DNA from: Spirosoma arboris
GTDB taxonomy: Bacteria > Bacteroidota > Bacteroidia > Cytophagales > Spirosomataceae
Direction: 5' to 3'
Length of the DNA: 64,000 nt
NCBI RefSeq assembly: GCF_009754945.1
Contig: NZ_WPIN01000002.1
Span: 620,001 to 684,000 of the forward strand
Positions 9,960 to 18,962 of the stretch are shown here, in pieces. Position numbers and translations under genes: made by a program. The notes under the pieces were generated by a model that worked only from the letters and a program-made list of their open reading frames with translations, was not told the DNA's origin and did no database searches. The first letter of the stretch is position 1, and every line of letters starts with the position of its first letter.

Positions 9960-12900
9960 TTAGTTCATCAATTGATCGAACGTAAGGCTAACGTAGTACA
10001 TGGAGCCAACGCTCGGGTTACCCCACGACTGTGTATAGAGTTTACCCGTTAGATTCGTTCCACCTATTTTCAGGATCGATTTGATTCCCGAAAGCTTTTT
10101 GCTAACCTGGGCATCCAGCGTACTATAAGCCGGAATAATGGTTTGTTGACGACCCGTAGCTTCTGCATTGCCAAAACTTGATTCCCACAAAAACGAATCT
10201 TGAGCGCGGTAGACAACGTTAAATCCAATTCCTGTTCCTGCTACGTTCCGATTACCGAACGTTATGTTGTAGCGGTATTTAGGTGTGTTAAACTGAGTGA
10301 TAAAACCCGCCGGAATCTTATCCTGATCAATCAGATAGTTCGACGATACATTAGCGCCAATCATATAGTGTCCGGGTAATACATAATCTAACCCAATGGC
10401 CCAACCAGCATTTTTCAACTGTGTTGATGAGTTAACTGGATACGAGTAGACCGTACGGGTGGAGCCGCTGATGAGTTGCAACGTTGATGCTGGATCAGTT
10501 AGCAAAACAGGCGATTTACCCTGAACCACAATTTCACTTCCTAAGAAATTCAGGAATCGGTTGTAGTAGTAATAGGCATCAATAAATAGTTTATTGCCTA
10601 ACAAGCCTTTATAGCCCACTTCGTAGGTCTCTACTCGTTCAGGATCATACCCAGGATTGGCTGATGTTTTCAACAAGCCAAGAGCTTGTGGTAAAGCCGC
10701 CGAACCGCCTTGTTGCAAAGCAGCCCCAAAAGCCTGAACGGATTGAAGCGTATAAACAGGGCTGCCCGAAAAATTATATCGCTGTTTAAGAAAAGGCAAT
10801 CCGCCAATTAAATGATACGAAGGGGTATTTAAATCAATATATTGATCCTGCGTAGTTGGAATTCGGAAACCTCGCTGAAACGATGCCCGGAAGTTATGGA
10901 CTTTTGCTACTGTCAATACAGCCGAGAAACGAGGACTCACCTGCGCCTTGAAATTCTGGTTCTTATCGTAACGTAATGATCCTGTGAGTTTCAATATGTC
11001 GGCCAGTGTTTTTGAGGCCTGGACATAAGCGCCATATTCATCGATAGTGTACTCTTTACCATTTTCGTCACGGGCAAATAATGTGCCTTCCGAGTTCAGT
11101 GCATACCGACGGATGTTTCCTCCGACAATCAGCTCAACAGTTTTTGGGGCAATCAGCTTACTGAAGTTATACATGGCCTCTGCATGATAGAGGTTGGTTT
11201 TGTCTAGAAACTTTGCCCCTACACCCGTAGCATCACCCGGAATAGGTTTTCCTGATACAGCATCGAATGCTTGCTGAAAAGCCGCCGTACCGGGTATCAA
11301 TCGCCCCTTATCGGCATCAGCACGTGCTTGATTTAACAAAGTTGTTTGCTGACTGTTGGCATACGCCTGGGCTTGGGCCAATGCGGCTGCAGGAGTTTGT
11401 CCAGAACCAAGTGCTGTTAAATACGCCCCCGCGTATCCCTGTAAAGCACCAAGGGCATAATCCTGAAAAAAGGTAGGGAACCATTTGGCCGCGCTACCAC
11501 TCCAGGCTTCATTTATACCTTGCCCCAATGTTGAGGTTGCATACGCATCGCCCGATCGTTCCTGAGTAGTATAGGCCCGGACAAAGAAATTGGACCCACG
11601 TAGTTCAAGTTTGTATTGACCTAGCTTAAAGCCTTTAATGTAATAGCGGTCAGCACCTGTATAAACAGTGGTACCTGTGCCCCAGTTTGCCTGCAAAATG
11701 GCTTCTAGATTATCATTCAGTCGATAATGTAAGGCGCCATTCAGCTTCAGGTTGGTCGCATTATATTGTACCAAATCGCCTTCCTGATAGCCCGTCCGTG
11801 AAATATTCAGGTTCGGAATAATATTGTTGAAAATCTGCTGCGGTGTCAGGCCGGTAAGTTGTGGTAAGGTTGCGTTCCCTGCCTGAGGAATCGGCGTGGT
11901 TGCAATGGCTCCTAAAACGGCAGAGGTACCATTCGCGCCGGTTCCTGGCGTCCCATTACCGTACAAATTCGAGTACAAATTAGCGCTGGCATCACCATAA
12001 ATATTAATACCATCATAACCAGGGTTATTCGTACGATTACCATTGTCGAGCGTATAGCCATTAGAATAACTTTGGTCGCGATAATCGGTTGCCTGCCAGT
12101 CTTTTGCAGACAGATACGAAACTCCAACTTTAAACGCAAACTTGTTATTAAACGCCTTAGCATAGCGAAAAGCCGCATCATAATAAGGCGTTGTTGCCGT
12201 AGACCGATTGCTGGCGTTCATGACACCTGCTTTGGCATAAGCACTCAGACCCTGGTACTGAAACGGACTCTTCGAGTTCATTAACAGCAAGCCATTGATG
12301 GCATTAGGACCATAAAGCGCCGAAGCAGCCCCCGGCAGTAGCTCAACGCTCTCCAAATCCAATTCTGATACGCCTGCAATATTACCCACTGAGAAGTTCA
12401 GCCCTGGCGCCTGGTTGTCCATTCCATCGAGTAATTGAACAACCCGTGTGTTTCCGTTAGCACCAAAGCCCCGCACGTTGACCGATTTGAAGGTTAAACT
12501 TTGCGTACTCATGTCTACGCCTTTAATATTCTGTAAGGCGTCGTAAAAGGTAGCCGATGGCGTGGATTGAAACGATCGAATATCTAATCGCTCCACTGAT
12601 ACTGGCGATTTCAGAACGCTTTCTTCTACCCGCGAAGCTGACACAACAACTTCCTGGCCCAGCATGACCTGCTCTTTGAGAGAAACCGCAAGATCGGTAC
12701 GATCACCAGTAATCGTAAATTCCTGGGTTTGGAAACCAACACCCGTTACGGCAACGACAAAAGGGGTGGGCGTATTCGTCGTCAGGGAGAAATTGCCTTT
12801 CTGATCAGTAATTGTGCCAATGACCTTTCCTTTTATAGCAATGCTAATTCCGGCAAGTTCGCCATGTCTAGCATCATCGGTCACTTTTCCAGCAATACGT

Positions 12901-12974
12901 GTCTGAGCCAATGAAACCATGCTCACTAAGCTGAAAAGTCCGAAAAAGAGTGAATAAGTAATTAGTTTTCTCAT
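9960..12974 (-). CDS. TonB-dependent outer membrane receptor (non-SusC)
   Basis: A 1004-residue receptor importing an unknown ligand through the outer membrane using TonB energy. It has a cleavable signal (MRKLITYSLFFGLFSLVSMV, then SLAQ) and a carboxypeptidase-regulatory-like domain (RIAGKVTDDARHGELAGISI). A plug with VNVRGFGANGNTRVVQLLDG and ELLPGAASALYGPNAINGLLLM follows, then a large barrel rich in aromatic strands (YEVGYKGLLGNKLFIDAYYY). It lacks the SusC signature and has no SusD partner, so it is better seen as a siderophore, cofactor or peptide-type receptor than a glycan one. It is divergent from the secreted oxidoreductase gene at 13196. No Fur-like box or B12 riboswitch was recognised upstream. 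Confidence 0.92.
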   Translation of the reverse strand: MRKLITYSLFFGLFSLVSMVSLAQTRIAGKVTDDARHGELAGISIAIKGKVIGTITDQKGNFSLTTNTPTPFVVAVTGVGFQTQEFTITGDRTDLAVSLKEQVMLGQEVVVSASRVEESVLKSPVSVERLDIRSFQSTPSATFYDALQNIKGVDMSTQSLTFKSVNVRGFGANGNTRVVQLLDGMDNQAPGLNFSVGNIAGVSELDLESVELLPGAASALYGPNAINGLLLMNSKSPFQYQGLSAYAKAGVMNASNRSTATTPYYDAAFRYAKAFNNKFAFKVGVSYLSAKDWQATDYRDQSYSNGYTLDNGNRTNNPGYDGINIYGDASANLYSNLYGNGTPGTGANGTSAVLGAIATTPIPQAGNATLPQLTGLTPQQIFNNIIPNLNISRTGYQEGDLVQYNATNLKLNGALHYRLNDNLEAILQANWGTGTTVYTGADRYYIKGFKLGQYKLELRGSNFFVRAYTTQERSGDAYATSTLGQGINEAWSGSAAKWFPTFFQDYALGALQGYAGAYLTALGSGQTPAAALAQAQAYANSQQTTLLNQARADADKGRLIPGTAAFQQAFDAVSGKPIPGDATGVGAKFLDKTNLYHAEAMYNFSKLIAPKTVELIVGGNIRRYALNSEGTLFARDENGKEYTIDEYGAYVQASKTLADILKLTGSLRYDKNQNFKAQVSPRFSAVLTVAKVHNFRASFQRGFRIPTTQDQYIDLNTPSYHLIGGLPFLKQRYNFSGSPVYTLQSVQAFGAALQQGGSAALPQALGLLKTSANPGYDPERVETYEVGYKGLLGNKLFIDAYYYYNRFLNFLGSEIVVQGKSPVLLTDPASTLQLISGSTRTVYSYPVNSSTQLKNAGWAIGLDYVLPGHYMIGANVSSNYLIDQDKIPAGFITQFNTPKYRYNITFGNRNVAGTGIGFNVVYRAQDSFLWESSFGNAEATGRQQTIIPAYSTLDAQVSKKLSGIKSILKIGGTNLTGKLYTQSWGNPSVGSMYYVSLTFDQLMN

Positions 12975-13195
12975 AAGAAGATATTAAAAGTGCAGCTATG
13001 TAACTCCTAGTTACGTTGGCGTTAAAAATACGGAGAATTCTGAATTTAGTGCAAGTATTTCTTGACATTGATAAATTATATAATCTTGCATTTACATTAG
13101 CCAATAACTTGTTTTGAAGGCCAATAGTAAATTCAATGTTAAGCGTTCTTTTTTATCAGACAACTTTCTCAACCGATATTTTTCCTATATAATAC

Positions 13196-14557
13196 ATGGC
13201 ACAAGAATCGAATCAGGATCGCCGGGAGTTTTTAAAAAACTCGGGCTTGCTCACAGGTGGAGCGATATTGAGTAGCCTGCCTTTCGGCGCTAAAGCAGCT
13301 GAACGTCCAGCTTCTCGTTTCCACTTTTCGGTGAACGATACTATCAAAGTAGCCCTCATTGGCTGTGGTGGGCGTGGTACGGGTGCCGCTCAACAGGCGC
13401 TGAATACGAAGCAAAATATCAAAATCGTAGCGATGGCCGATGCCTTTCGTGATCGACTTGATGATGCCTACAAAGCCCTGACGGAACGTGGCCTGAAAGC
13501 AGCCGATGGAACTCCCAAAGTTGACGTGCCAGAAGATCATAAATTCGTCGGTTTTGATGCCTACAAACAGGCTATTGCTTTAGCCGATGTAGTTATCCTG
13601 GCTACTCCTCCAGGCTTCCGTCCAAGCCATTTCGAGGAAGCAGTTAGGCAGAACAAACAGGTGTTTATGGAGAAACCCGTAGCCACTGATGCACCAGGCG
13701 TTCGTCGGGTATTGGCGGCTGCGGAAGAAGCAAAACGCAAAAAACTGAACGTAGTTGTTGGCTTACAACGGCGATACCAACCTAGCTACCGCGAAATGAT
13801 TAAGCGCATCCACGACGGTGCCTTGGGTGATATTGTAGGTGGGCAAGTATATTGGGTTAGTGGCGGTGTCTGGCAAAAGCCCCGCAAACCGGGTCAAACC
13901 GAAATGGATTACCAGATGCGCAACTGGTATTATTTCAACTGGCTTTGTGGCGACCATATCAATGAACAGCACGTTCACAATATTGATGTAGCGAACTGGG
14001 TGAAGAATAGTTATCCAGTTTCCTGCCAGGGAACGGGCGGACGGCAAGTTCGGGTCGGTAAAGATTACGGCGAAATTTTCGATCACCACATCGTTGATTT
14101 TGTCTATGCCGATGGTACTACTATAAATAGCCAGTGCCGTCATTACGAAGGTACTTATAGCCGGGTAGATGAAATGTTCCTTGGCACGAAAGGCAAAGTA
14201 GAAGGTATGGAAAAGAAAGCTAGTGCATTGATGGGTTATAATGGCCAACCTATTTTTAGCTACAATGCGAAAGCAGATGGCAATCCCTATCAAATTGAAC
14301 ACGACGAATTATTCGAAGCTGTCGCCAAAAACGAATATAAGTTTGCCGACGCCGAGCGAGTTGCCAAAAGCACAATGACTGCTCTTATGGGTCGTATGGC
14401 AACTTATTCTGGTAAAGTCGTGAAATGGGATGAAGCACTGAACTCCCAGATTGACCTTTTCCCAGCCACACTAGCCTGGGATGCAATGCCCAAGAGTCTG
14501 CCTGATAAAGATGGATGGTATCAGATTGCCGTACCAGGAAAGACGATAGCGGTGTAA
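13196..14557 (+). CDS. Secreted Gfo/Idh/MocA-family NAD(P)-dependent oxidoreductase
   Basis: A 453-residue oxidoreductase of the glucose-fructose oxidoreductase / inositol dehydrogenase family, expected to act on a sugar or sugar derivative. The N-terminus QDRREFLKNSGLLTGGAILS is a twin-arginine export signal, so the folded enzyme with its cofactor would be moved to the periplasm. The Rossmann fold begins at KVALIGCGGRGTGAAQQAL. The family's EKP motif is clear at VFMEKPVATD, followed by VGLQRRYQPSYREM. The C-terminal alpha/beta domain includes the HVHNIDVANW segment. Exported members are common in Bacteroidota and some act as oxidative glycosidases, but nothing here fixes the substrate. A strong terminator follows directly. 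Confidence 0.92.
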   Translation: MAQESNQDRREFLKNSGLLTGGAILSSLPFGAKAAERPASRFHFSVNDTIKVALIGCGGRGTGAAQQALNTKQNIKIVAMADAFRDRLDDAYKALTERGLKAADGTPKVDVPEDHKFVGFDAYKQAIALADVVILATPPGFRPSHFEEAVRQNKQVFMEKPVATDAPGVRRVLAAAEEAKRKKLNVVVGLQRRYQPSYREMIKRIHDGALGDIVGGQVYWVSGGVWQKPRKPGQTEMDYQMRNWYYFNWLCGDHINEQHVHNIDVANWVKNSYPVSCQGTGGRQVRVGKDYGEIFDHHIVDFVYADGTTINSQCRHYEGTYSRVDEMFLGTKGKVEGMEKKASALMGYNGQPIFSYNAKADGNPYQIEHDELFEAVAKNEYKFADAERVAKSTMTALMGRMATYSGKVVKWDEALNSQIDLFPATLAWDAMPKSLPDKDGWYQIAVPGKTIAV

Positions 14558-14584
14558 TTTAGAGATCACTAGACTTTACATTGA

Positions 14585-14620
14585 AAGGCCGACTGCTATA
14601 AATGCAGTCGGCCTTCTTGT
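14585..14620 (+). terminator. Terminator after the Gfo/Idh/MocA gene
   Basis: A perfect 12-bp stem (AAGGCCGACTGC with GCAGTCGGCCTT, loop TATAAAT) is followed by CTTGTTTT. A diverged copy of the same hairpin occurs at 15927-15955. Confidence 0.85.
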
Positions 14621-14709
14621 TTTATAAACAGTTAACTATTTTTAAAGTTAACGCAACCTAACCAGATGACGCTGCATCTCCCAGATAATCAATTAGTTTT
14701 AAAATTATA

Positions 14710-15891
14710 ATGGATACCATTCAGCATCAACGAGAACATTACATCGATTGGATTAGAGTCATTGCGTTTATGATTTTAATTTTCTTCCATTGCTCTATGC
14801 CATTTGTTCAGTTTGGCTGGGAAATTAAAAATACAGAACACTCCGTTTTTCTTGACCGACTAATCATTTGGCTTCACCAATGGCGGCTACCTCTATTATT
14901 TTTTATTTCCGGAGTCGGGGTTAGTTTTTCGTTACGTAAGCGGTCGGTTCTTTCCTTTTTTGGAGAGCGGGTCATACGCCTATTTATCCCGCTGTTGTTT
15001 TCCATGTTTTTTGTTATTCCGCTTCAGGTATATTTTGAACGCTTACAGGAAAAGAAAATCAATGAATCGTACTGGAGTTTTTACCCTACCGTTTGGGAGT
15101 TAACGCCTTACCCGGAAGGAACGCTTACCTGGAGCCACTTGTGGTTTGTGGTCTATCTTTTCGTCTTTACTATCTTACTATTACCTGTATTCACTCTGTT
15201 CAAAATTCAGGTTCTACAGAAGTGGAAACAAAAAATTAACCCAATTTTCGGGCACCCACTTGCCAACCTTCTGCTAGCTATTCCTTTCATTATATACTAT
15301 TTCCTATGGTACATCCGATGGCCCGCTCAGGGCGGTTTACTAGACGACTGGTTCCTGTTTAATTCATCAATTACATTTTATTTCATTGGCTATTTCCTGG
15401 CGGACTTACCCTCTTTCTGGAAAACCTGTGAAACGTATCGAAACTATTTTCTCGCTGTTACCTTAAGTTGCCTGGCTGTCCTATTCTGGAAGTATTATTG
15501 GCCCGTAGAACTGCCAAAACACCAGGATGAGTCTTTGTACGTATATGGCTTTTTCGATGGGTTACACATCTGGGCAATTATCCTGACGATCATTGGTTTT
15601 ACCCGGCGATACCTGAATTTTTCAACTCCATCGCTCGTGTATTTAACTTCAGCGGTTTACCCATTTTACATTCTACACCAAACCATAATCGTCGCAACAG
15701 GCTATTACATTGTCCAATGGCAAAGCCCAATTTGGGTCAAATTGATTACGCTTATTGTCGTTTGCTTTGTCCTGATATTCACCTTATACCATTTCCTGAT
15801 TCGGCCCTTTATGCTGACACGGATTTTATATGGATTAAAGCCTAAGCAATTGATACCAACCCAACAAGTATCGTATGCAGAACAGGAATAG
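14710..15891 (+). CDS. Acyltransferase-3 family membrane protein
   Basis: A 393-residue multi-pass protein of the acyltransferase 3 family, which O-acylates sugars, exopolysaccharides or lipids at the inner membrane. It starts with HYIDWIRVIAFMILIFFHCSMPF, which carries the family's R and H in the first membrane helix. Next comes a WLHQWRLPLLFFISGVGVSFSLRKRS segment, also typical. About ten hydrophobic helices follow, including VYPFYILHQTIIVATGYYIV near the C-terminus. It appears monocistronic, flanked by two related hairpins. No polysaccharide genes are next to it, so the acceptor is unknown. Confidence 0.88.
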   Translation: MDTIQHQREHYIDWIRVIAFMILIFFHCSMPFVQFGWEIKNTEHSVFLDRLIIWLHQWRLPLLFFISGVGVSFSLRKRSVLSFFGERVIRLFIPLLFSMFFVIPLQVYFERLQEKKINESYWSFYPTVWELTPYPEGTLTWSHLWFVVYLFVFTILLLPVFTLFKIQVLQKWKQKINPIFGHPLANLLLAIPFIIYYFLWYIRWPAQGGLLDDWFLFNSSITFYFIGYFLADLPSFWKTCETYRNYFLAVTLSCLAVLFWKYYWPVELPKHQDESLYVYGFFDGLHIWAIILTIIGFTRRYLNFSTPSLVYLTSAVYPFYILHQTIIVATGYYIVQWQSPIWVKLITLIVVCFVLIFTLYHFLIRPFMLTRILYGLKPKQLIPTQQVSYAEQE

Positions 15892-15919
15892 TAAAGCGTC
15901 TTATTTATAGCCTACATTC

Positions 15920-16960
15920 TTAGAATGAGGCCGACTGCCATTTATGTAGTTGGCCCTGTTTATTTTCCAGAATTAGCAATTTGGTGCCCGGAAACCGCCC
16001 GATCAACCGACGACTTTTGTGTAAGCCAGCCACACTGAAAACTTTCGTGAGCGCGTCGGCCTGATAACCGTTAGGAGCCAATACGGTTGAACGTACAAAA
16101 TGGCGCAGTCCAAGGCCGGAACGTGGATCCATGATGTGTGAGTAACGTTGACCGTGGTATTCCAGAAACCGATAAGTATCTCCAGAAGTCGTGATAGCCG
16201 CATTTTTGATCACAACAGTAGTTGTATCTGTGTCACCAGCGCTGCCAGAACCAATGCCTACGCGCCAGCCAGCCAAATTCGGGGGTGGATCTCCGACCAG
16301 AATATCACCTCCAATGTCGATTAGAGCGGAGTAAATACCGAAATGATGCAGTACTTGTAAAGCTTCGTCAATAGCAAAGCCCTGCCCAATACCGCCAACA
16401 TCCAACCGCATCCCAGACTGGCGTAATCGTACCGAGCGAGTTGTACTATCTAAGTCCATTAGTCGATAGCCAACCGATCGCCTGGCACGACGCCGTTCTT
16501 TTGCGCCAGGAAATTCTTTCCGACGAACGGCTCTGCGCCAAAGCAGCGACAACGGGCCAAGAGTGGGATCAAATCGACCATCCGAAAGCCGGGCAATCAT
16601 TTGTGCTTTCTGAAGAACATAGAATAAATCAGTAGATACAGATACCCATATGCCAGACCCGCTAGTTGCCGACAATCGATTGATTTCAGATCCATCCATA
16701 TAATCGCTCATAATCTGATTCAGCGAATCCATTCGAGCGGATACAGCCGCATAAGCACGCTGAGCCGTTAGGCTGTCGGGTGCGTAGAAAATGACATTAA
16801 ACTGTGTCCCCATCAACCCACGGTGGTATGAAAAGCGCGTTGATCCGCCAGACTGGGCATAAATAAAAAATGGTAGCAAGTTGATTGCTACCAGATGAAG
16901 TAAGGTAAAACGCAGGAACAACTTCGTAGTCAAAAGGCTTTTATACAGTATCTTTATCAA
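15920..16960 (-). CDS. apbE: ApbE-family FAD:protein FMN transferase
   Basis: A 346-residue exported protein of the ApbE family, which attaches FMN from FAD covalently to Thr in flavoproteins such as NqrB/NqrC or RnfG. A hydrophobic N-terminus ending near FFIYAQSGG is a signal peptide. Family blocks are visible: RGLMGTQFNVIFYAP, SEINRLSA, DGRFDPTLGPLSLLW, MRLDVGGIGQGFAIDEAL, IDIGGDILVGDPP, HIMDPRSGLGLRH and YQADALTKVFSVAG. The usual Lys in the G-G-x-x-K-G-x-x-x-D block is Gln here. The mature protein begins directly after the signal with no lipobox Cys. It is divergent from a small membrane protein gene 12 bp away. The last codons run through a hairpin shared with 14585. Confidence 0.85.
   Translation of the reverse strand: MIKILYKSLLTTKLFLRFTLLHLVAINLLPFFIYAQSGGSTRFSYHRGLMGTQFNVIFYAPDSLTAQRAYAAVSARMDSLNQIMSDYMDGSEINRLSATSGSGIWVSVSTDLFYVLQKAQMIARLSDGRFDPTLGPLSLLWRRAVRRKEFPGAKERRRARRSVGYRLMDLDSTTRSVRLRQSGMRLDVGGIGQGFAIDEALQVLHHFGIYSALIDIGGDILVGDPPPNLAGWRVGIGSGSAGDTDTTTVVIKNAAITTSGDTYRFLEYHGQRYSHIMDPRSGLGLRHFVRSTVLAPNGYQADALTKVFSVAGLHKSRRLIGRFPGTKLLILENKQGQLHKWQSASF
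15927..15955. terminator. Hairpin at the 3' end of apbE, downstream of the acyltransferase gene
   Basis: GGCCGACTGC pairs with GTAGTTGGCC (two G-T wobbles) across a seven-base loop. It is a diverged copy of the 14585 hairpin in the opposite orientation. It overlaps the last apbE codons and may stop the acyltransferase transcript. Confidence 0.5.
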
Positions 16961-16972
16961 GCTAATTGCGGT

Positions 16973-17176
16973 ATGATCACGATTAAAAACAAATTCATTT
17001 TACTTGCTGCCGGTTTCTGGCTAGCAGGTATTGCCCTCCTTCTGGCCGGAGCCTGGGCCAAAAATAATCGTCCTGATATTGCCGGAACTCTGTTAACTAT
17101 AGGTATTCTGGCTCAGGCGATTGGCTTTGGCTTCCTGGGATTCGCTATCATGCAGGCTGTTTTGAAGAAAAAATGA
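16973..17176 (+). CDS. Small two-helix membrane protein, unknown function
   Basis: A 67-residue protein with two hydrophobic helices (FILLAAGFWLAGIALLLAGAW and GTLLTIGILAQAIGFGFLGFAIM) and a basic tail KKK. The short polar loop AKNNRPDIA joins them. It starts 12 bp from the divergent apbE start and ends 6 bp before the convergent Uma2 gene's stop, filling the space neatly, which supports a real gene. The family is not recognised. Confidence 0.7.
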   Translation: MITIKNKFILLAAGFWLAGIALLLAGAWAKNNRPDIAGTLLTIGILAQAIGFGFLGFAIMQAVLKKK

Positions 17177-17182
17177 GCAGCC

Positions 17183-17752
17183 TTAAGCCCCAAACAAATC
17201 GTCAATTACAAATTGAAAATCCGGAACAACTGGGGCAGCTGAGCAAGTATCCTGACCTTTGAAGACTTTAATATCGTCGGGCGAAGTGTAGGCGTATATT
17301 TTTCGCTGTTTCGGAGCAATGTACCATACGAGTTGAACACCCGCATCGAAGTAATCCTGAACTTTCTCAAGTACATCATTCTGGGATTCAGAATCGGATA
17401 GGATTTCAATAGCCAATGGTGGCATAAAGCGTTTCCCAAATTTTGCTTCCCGAATCTGCTCGTCTGTAAAAATGGCTAAGTCAAGAATCCGTTTGCGAAA
17501 CGTATCAACATAAGCATCCCCTTCTGATAACATCTCAGCTCCCTGCTGATACAGTTGTGTTTTGGCAAATGCCCGCATCAGAAACCGGGCAATAAATAAC
17601 TCCTCCTGCTTCATAGGTGGCTTCTTAATAATGCGTCCCCGAACGAACTCGTAGTTGGCATCTGTTTTTTTATGGGCAAGCCACTTCTCGAATTCGGCAA
17701 CCGTTTGAGGTGCCGACCGGCGTTTTTTGCGGGATGATGTTGCTGCGTCCAT
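17183..17752 (-). CDS. Uma2-family PD-(D/E)XK-type protein
   Basis: A 189-residue member of the Uma2 (DUF820) family, which has a restriction-endonuclease-like fold and often occurs as many genomic copies; its cellular role is not settled. Visible features are the N-terminal TVAEFEKWLAHKK, FVRGRIIKKPPM, the acidic DLAIFTDEQIREAK, and the core PPLAIEILSDSES with its conserved Glu. YFDAGVQLVWYIAPKQRKIYAY follows. The N-terminus is basic (SSRKKRRSAPQ). It lies 84 bp upstream of aroC's stop codon and is convergent with the small membrane gene. Confidence 0.85.
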   Translation of the reverse strand: MDAATSSRKKRRSAPQTVAEFEKWLAHKKTDANYEFVRGRIIKKPPMKQEELFIARFLMRAFAKTQLYQQGAEMLSEGDAYVDTFRKRILDLAIFTDEQIREAKFGKRFMPPLAIEILSDSESQNDVLEKVQDYFDAGVQLVWYIAPKQRKIYAYTSPDDIKVFKGQDTCSAAPVVPDFQFVIDDLFGA

Positions 17753-17836
17753 GTTTAGCTTTGCTGTTTATCAAAGATACTGATTTAAACCTCGATCAGC
17801 TCAACGCGTTCACTTATTGGGCATTACGTGTTATTC

Positions 17837-18916
17837 CTATAGCCGCGCTGCTTTATCGCGCAGATACATATCGACTAGTACCAATGCAGCCATAGCTTCC
17901 ACAATCGGGACAGCGCGTGGTACAACGCAAGGATCATGGCGCCCTTTACCAGAAACGGTTACAGGCTGACCATGTATATCCACACTATCCTGATCCTGCA
18001 TAATAGTCGCTACCGGTTTGAAAGCCGTACGAAAATAAATGTCTTCGCCATTGCTAATCCCCCCCTGAATTCCCCCCGACAGGTTAGTCTTTGTTCGAAC
18101 CCGCCCGTCTGCATCTGTATAAAATTCGTCGTTATGTTGCGAGCCGTACAGTTCAACTCCCGCAAAGCCACTGCCATACTCAAACCCTTTAACAGCGTTT
18201 ATACTCAACATAGCCTTGCCTAACTCAGCGTGGAGTTTATCGAAGACAGGTTCACCCCAACCGGCGGGAACGCCCGTTACTACACAATCAACAATGCCTC
18301 CAATAGAATCTCCCTGTTTACGGGTTTCATCAATGTATTGAAACATCTGCTCTGCCGTTTCGGGGTCAGGACATCGAACCGCGTTTTCTTCGGCAAGCGC
18401 CAGATTAAGTTCCTGGTACGGCTTGTCGAGCTTCAATTTTCCTACTTGCGAGACATAGGCCTGAATCTGAATGCCCTGTTGAGCTAATAGTAATTTAGCA
18501 ACGGCACCGGCAGCGACACGGGCCGCCGTTTCTCGAGCAGAAGACCGTCCGCCACCCCGATAATCACGGGAACCATATTTGGTCTGATAGGTATAGTCGG
18601 CATGAGAGGGTCGAAACTGCTCAGAAATATGGCCATAATCTTTACTGCGCTGATCGGTATTACGGATAAGCAAAGCAATAGGCGTTCCCTGCGTTTTACC
18701 CTCAAACACACCCGATAAAACCTCAAACTCATCTGCTTCACGGCGTTGAGTCGTAATGCGCGACTGGCCGGGTTTGCGTCGATCCAGATCGTGCTGAATA
18801 AATTCTGTATCAAAGGATAAACCAGCTGGGCACCCATCAATAACTACCCCGATACCTGGCCCGTGGGATTCGCCAAATGTAGAAATCTTAAATAGTATTC
18901 CGTAAGTACTGCTCAT
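17837..18916 (-). CDS. aroC: Chorismate synthase
   Basis: This 359-residue enzyme converts 5-enolpyruvylshikimate-3-phosphate to chorismate, the last common step of aromatic amino acid synthesis, using reduced FMN. It begins with [32 protein letters not shown], the first family signature. It continues with [54 protein letters not shown] and [21 protein letters not shown], ending at [25 protein letters not shown]. Length matches the bacterial norm. No other aro gene is adjacent. The BatD-like gene ends... upstream on the same strand with a 46-bp gap, so co-transcription is possible. Confidence 0.97.
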   Translation of the reverse strand: MSSTYGILFKISTFGESHGPGIGVVIDGCPAGLSFDTEFIQHDLDRRKPGQSRITTQRREADEFEVLSGVFEGKTQGTPIALLIRNTDQRSKDYGHISEQFRPSHADYTYQTKYGSRDYRGGGRSSARETAARVAAGAVAKLLLAQQGIQIQAYVSQVGKLKLDKPYQELNLALAEENAVRCPDPETAEQMFQYIDETRKQGDSIGGIVDCVVTGVPAGWGEPVFDKLHAELGKAMLSINAVKGFEYGSGFAGVELYGSQHNDEFYTDADGRVRTKTNLSGGIQGGISNGEDIYFRTAFKPVATIMQDQDSVDIHGQPVTVSGKGRHDPCVVPRAVPIVEAMAALVLVDMYLRDKAARL

Positions 18917-18962
18917 GCGTGTTAGGTACTAGATACTGGCCATAAAAGGTAGCAATAGCAGC

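Noticed and set aside
13763..14302. 179-residue minus-strand ORF inside the Gfo/Idh/MocA gene
   Set aside because: It is antisense to the conserved catalytic domain; no independent evidence.
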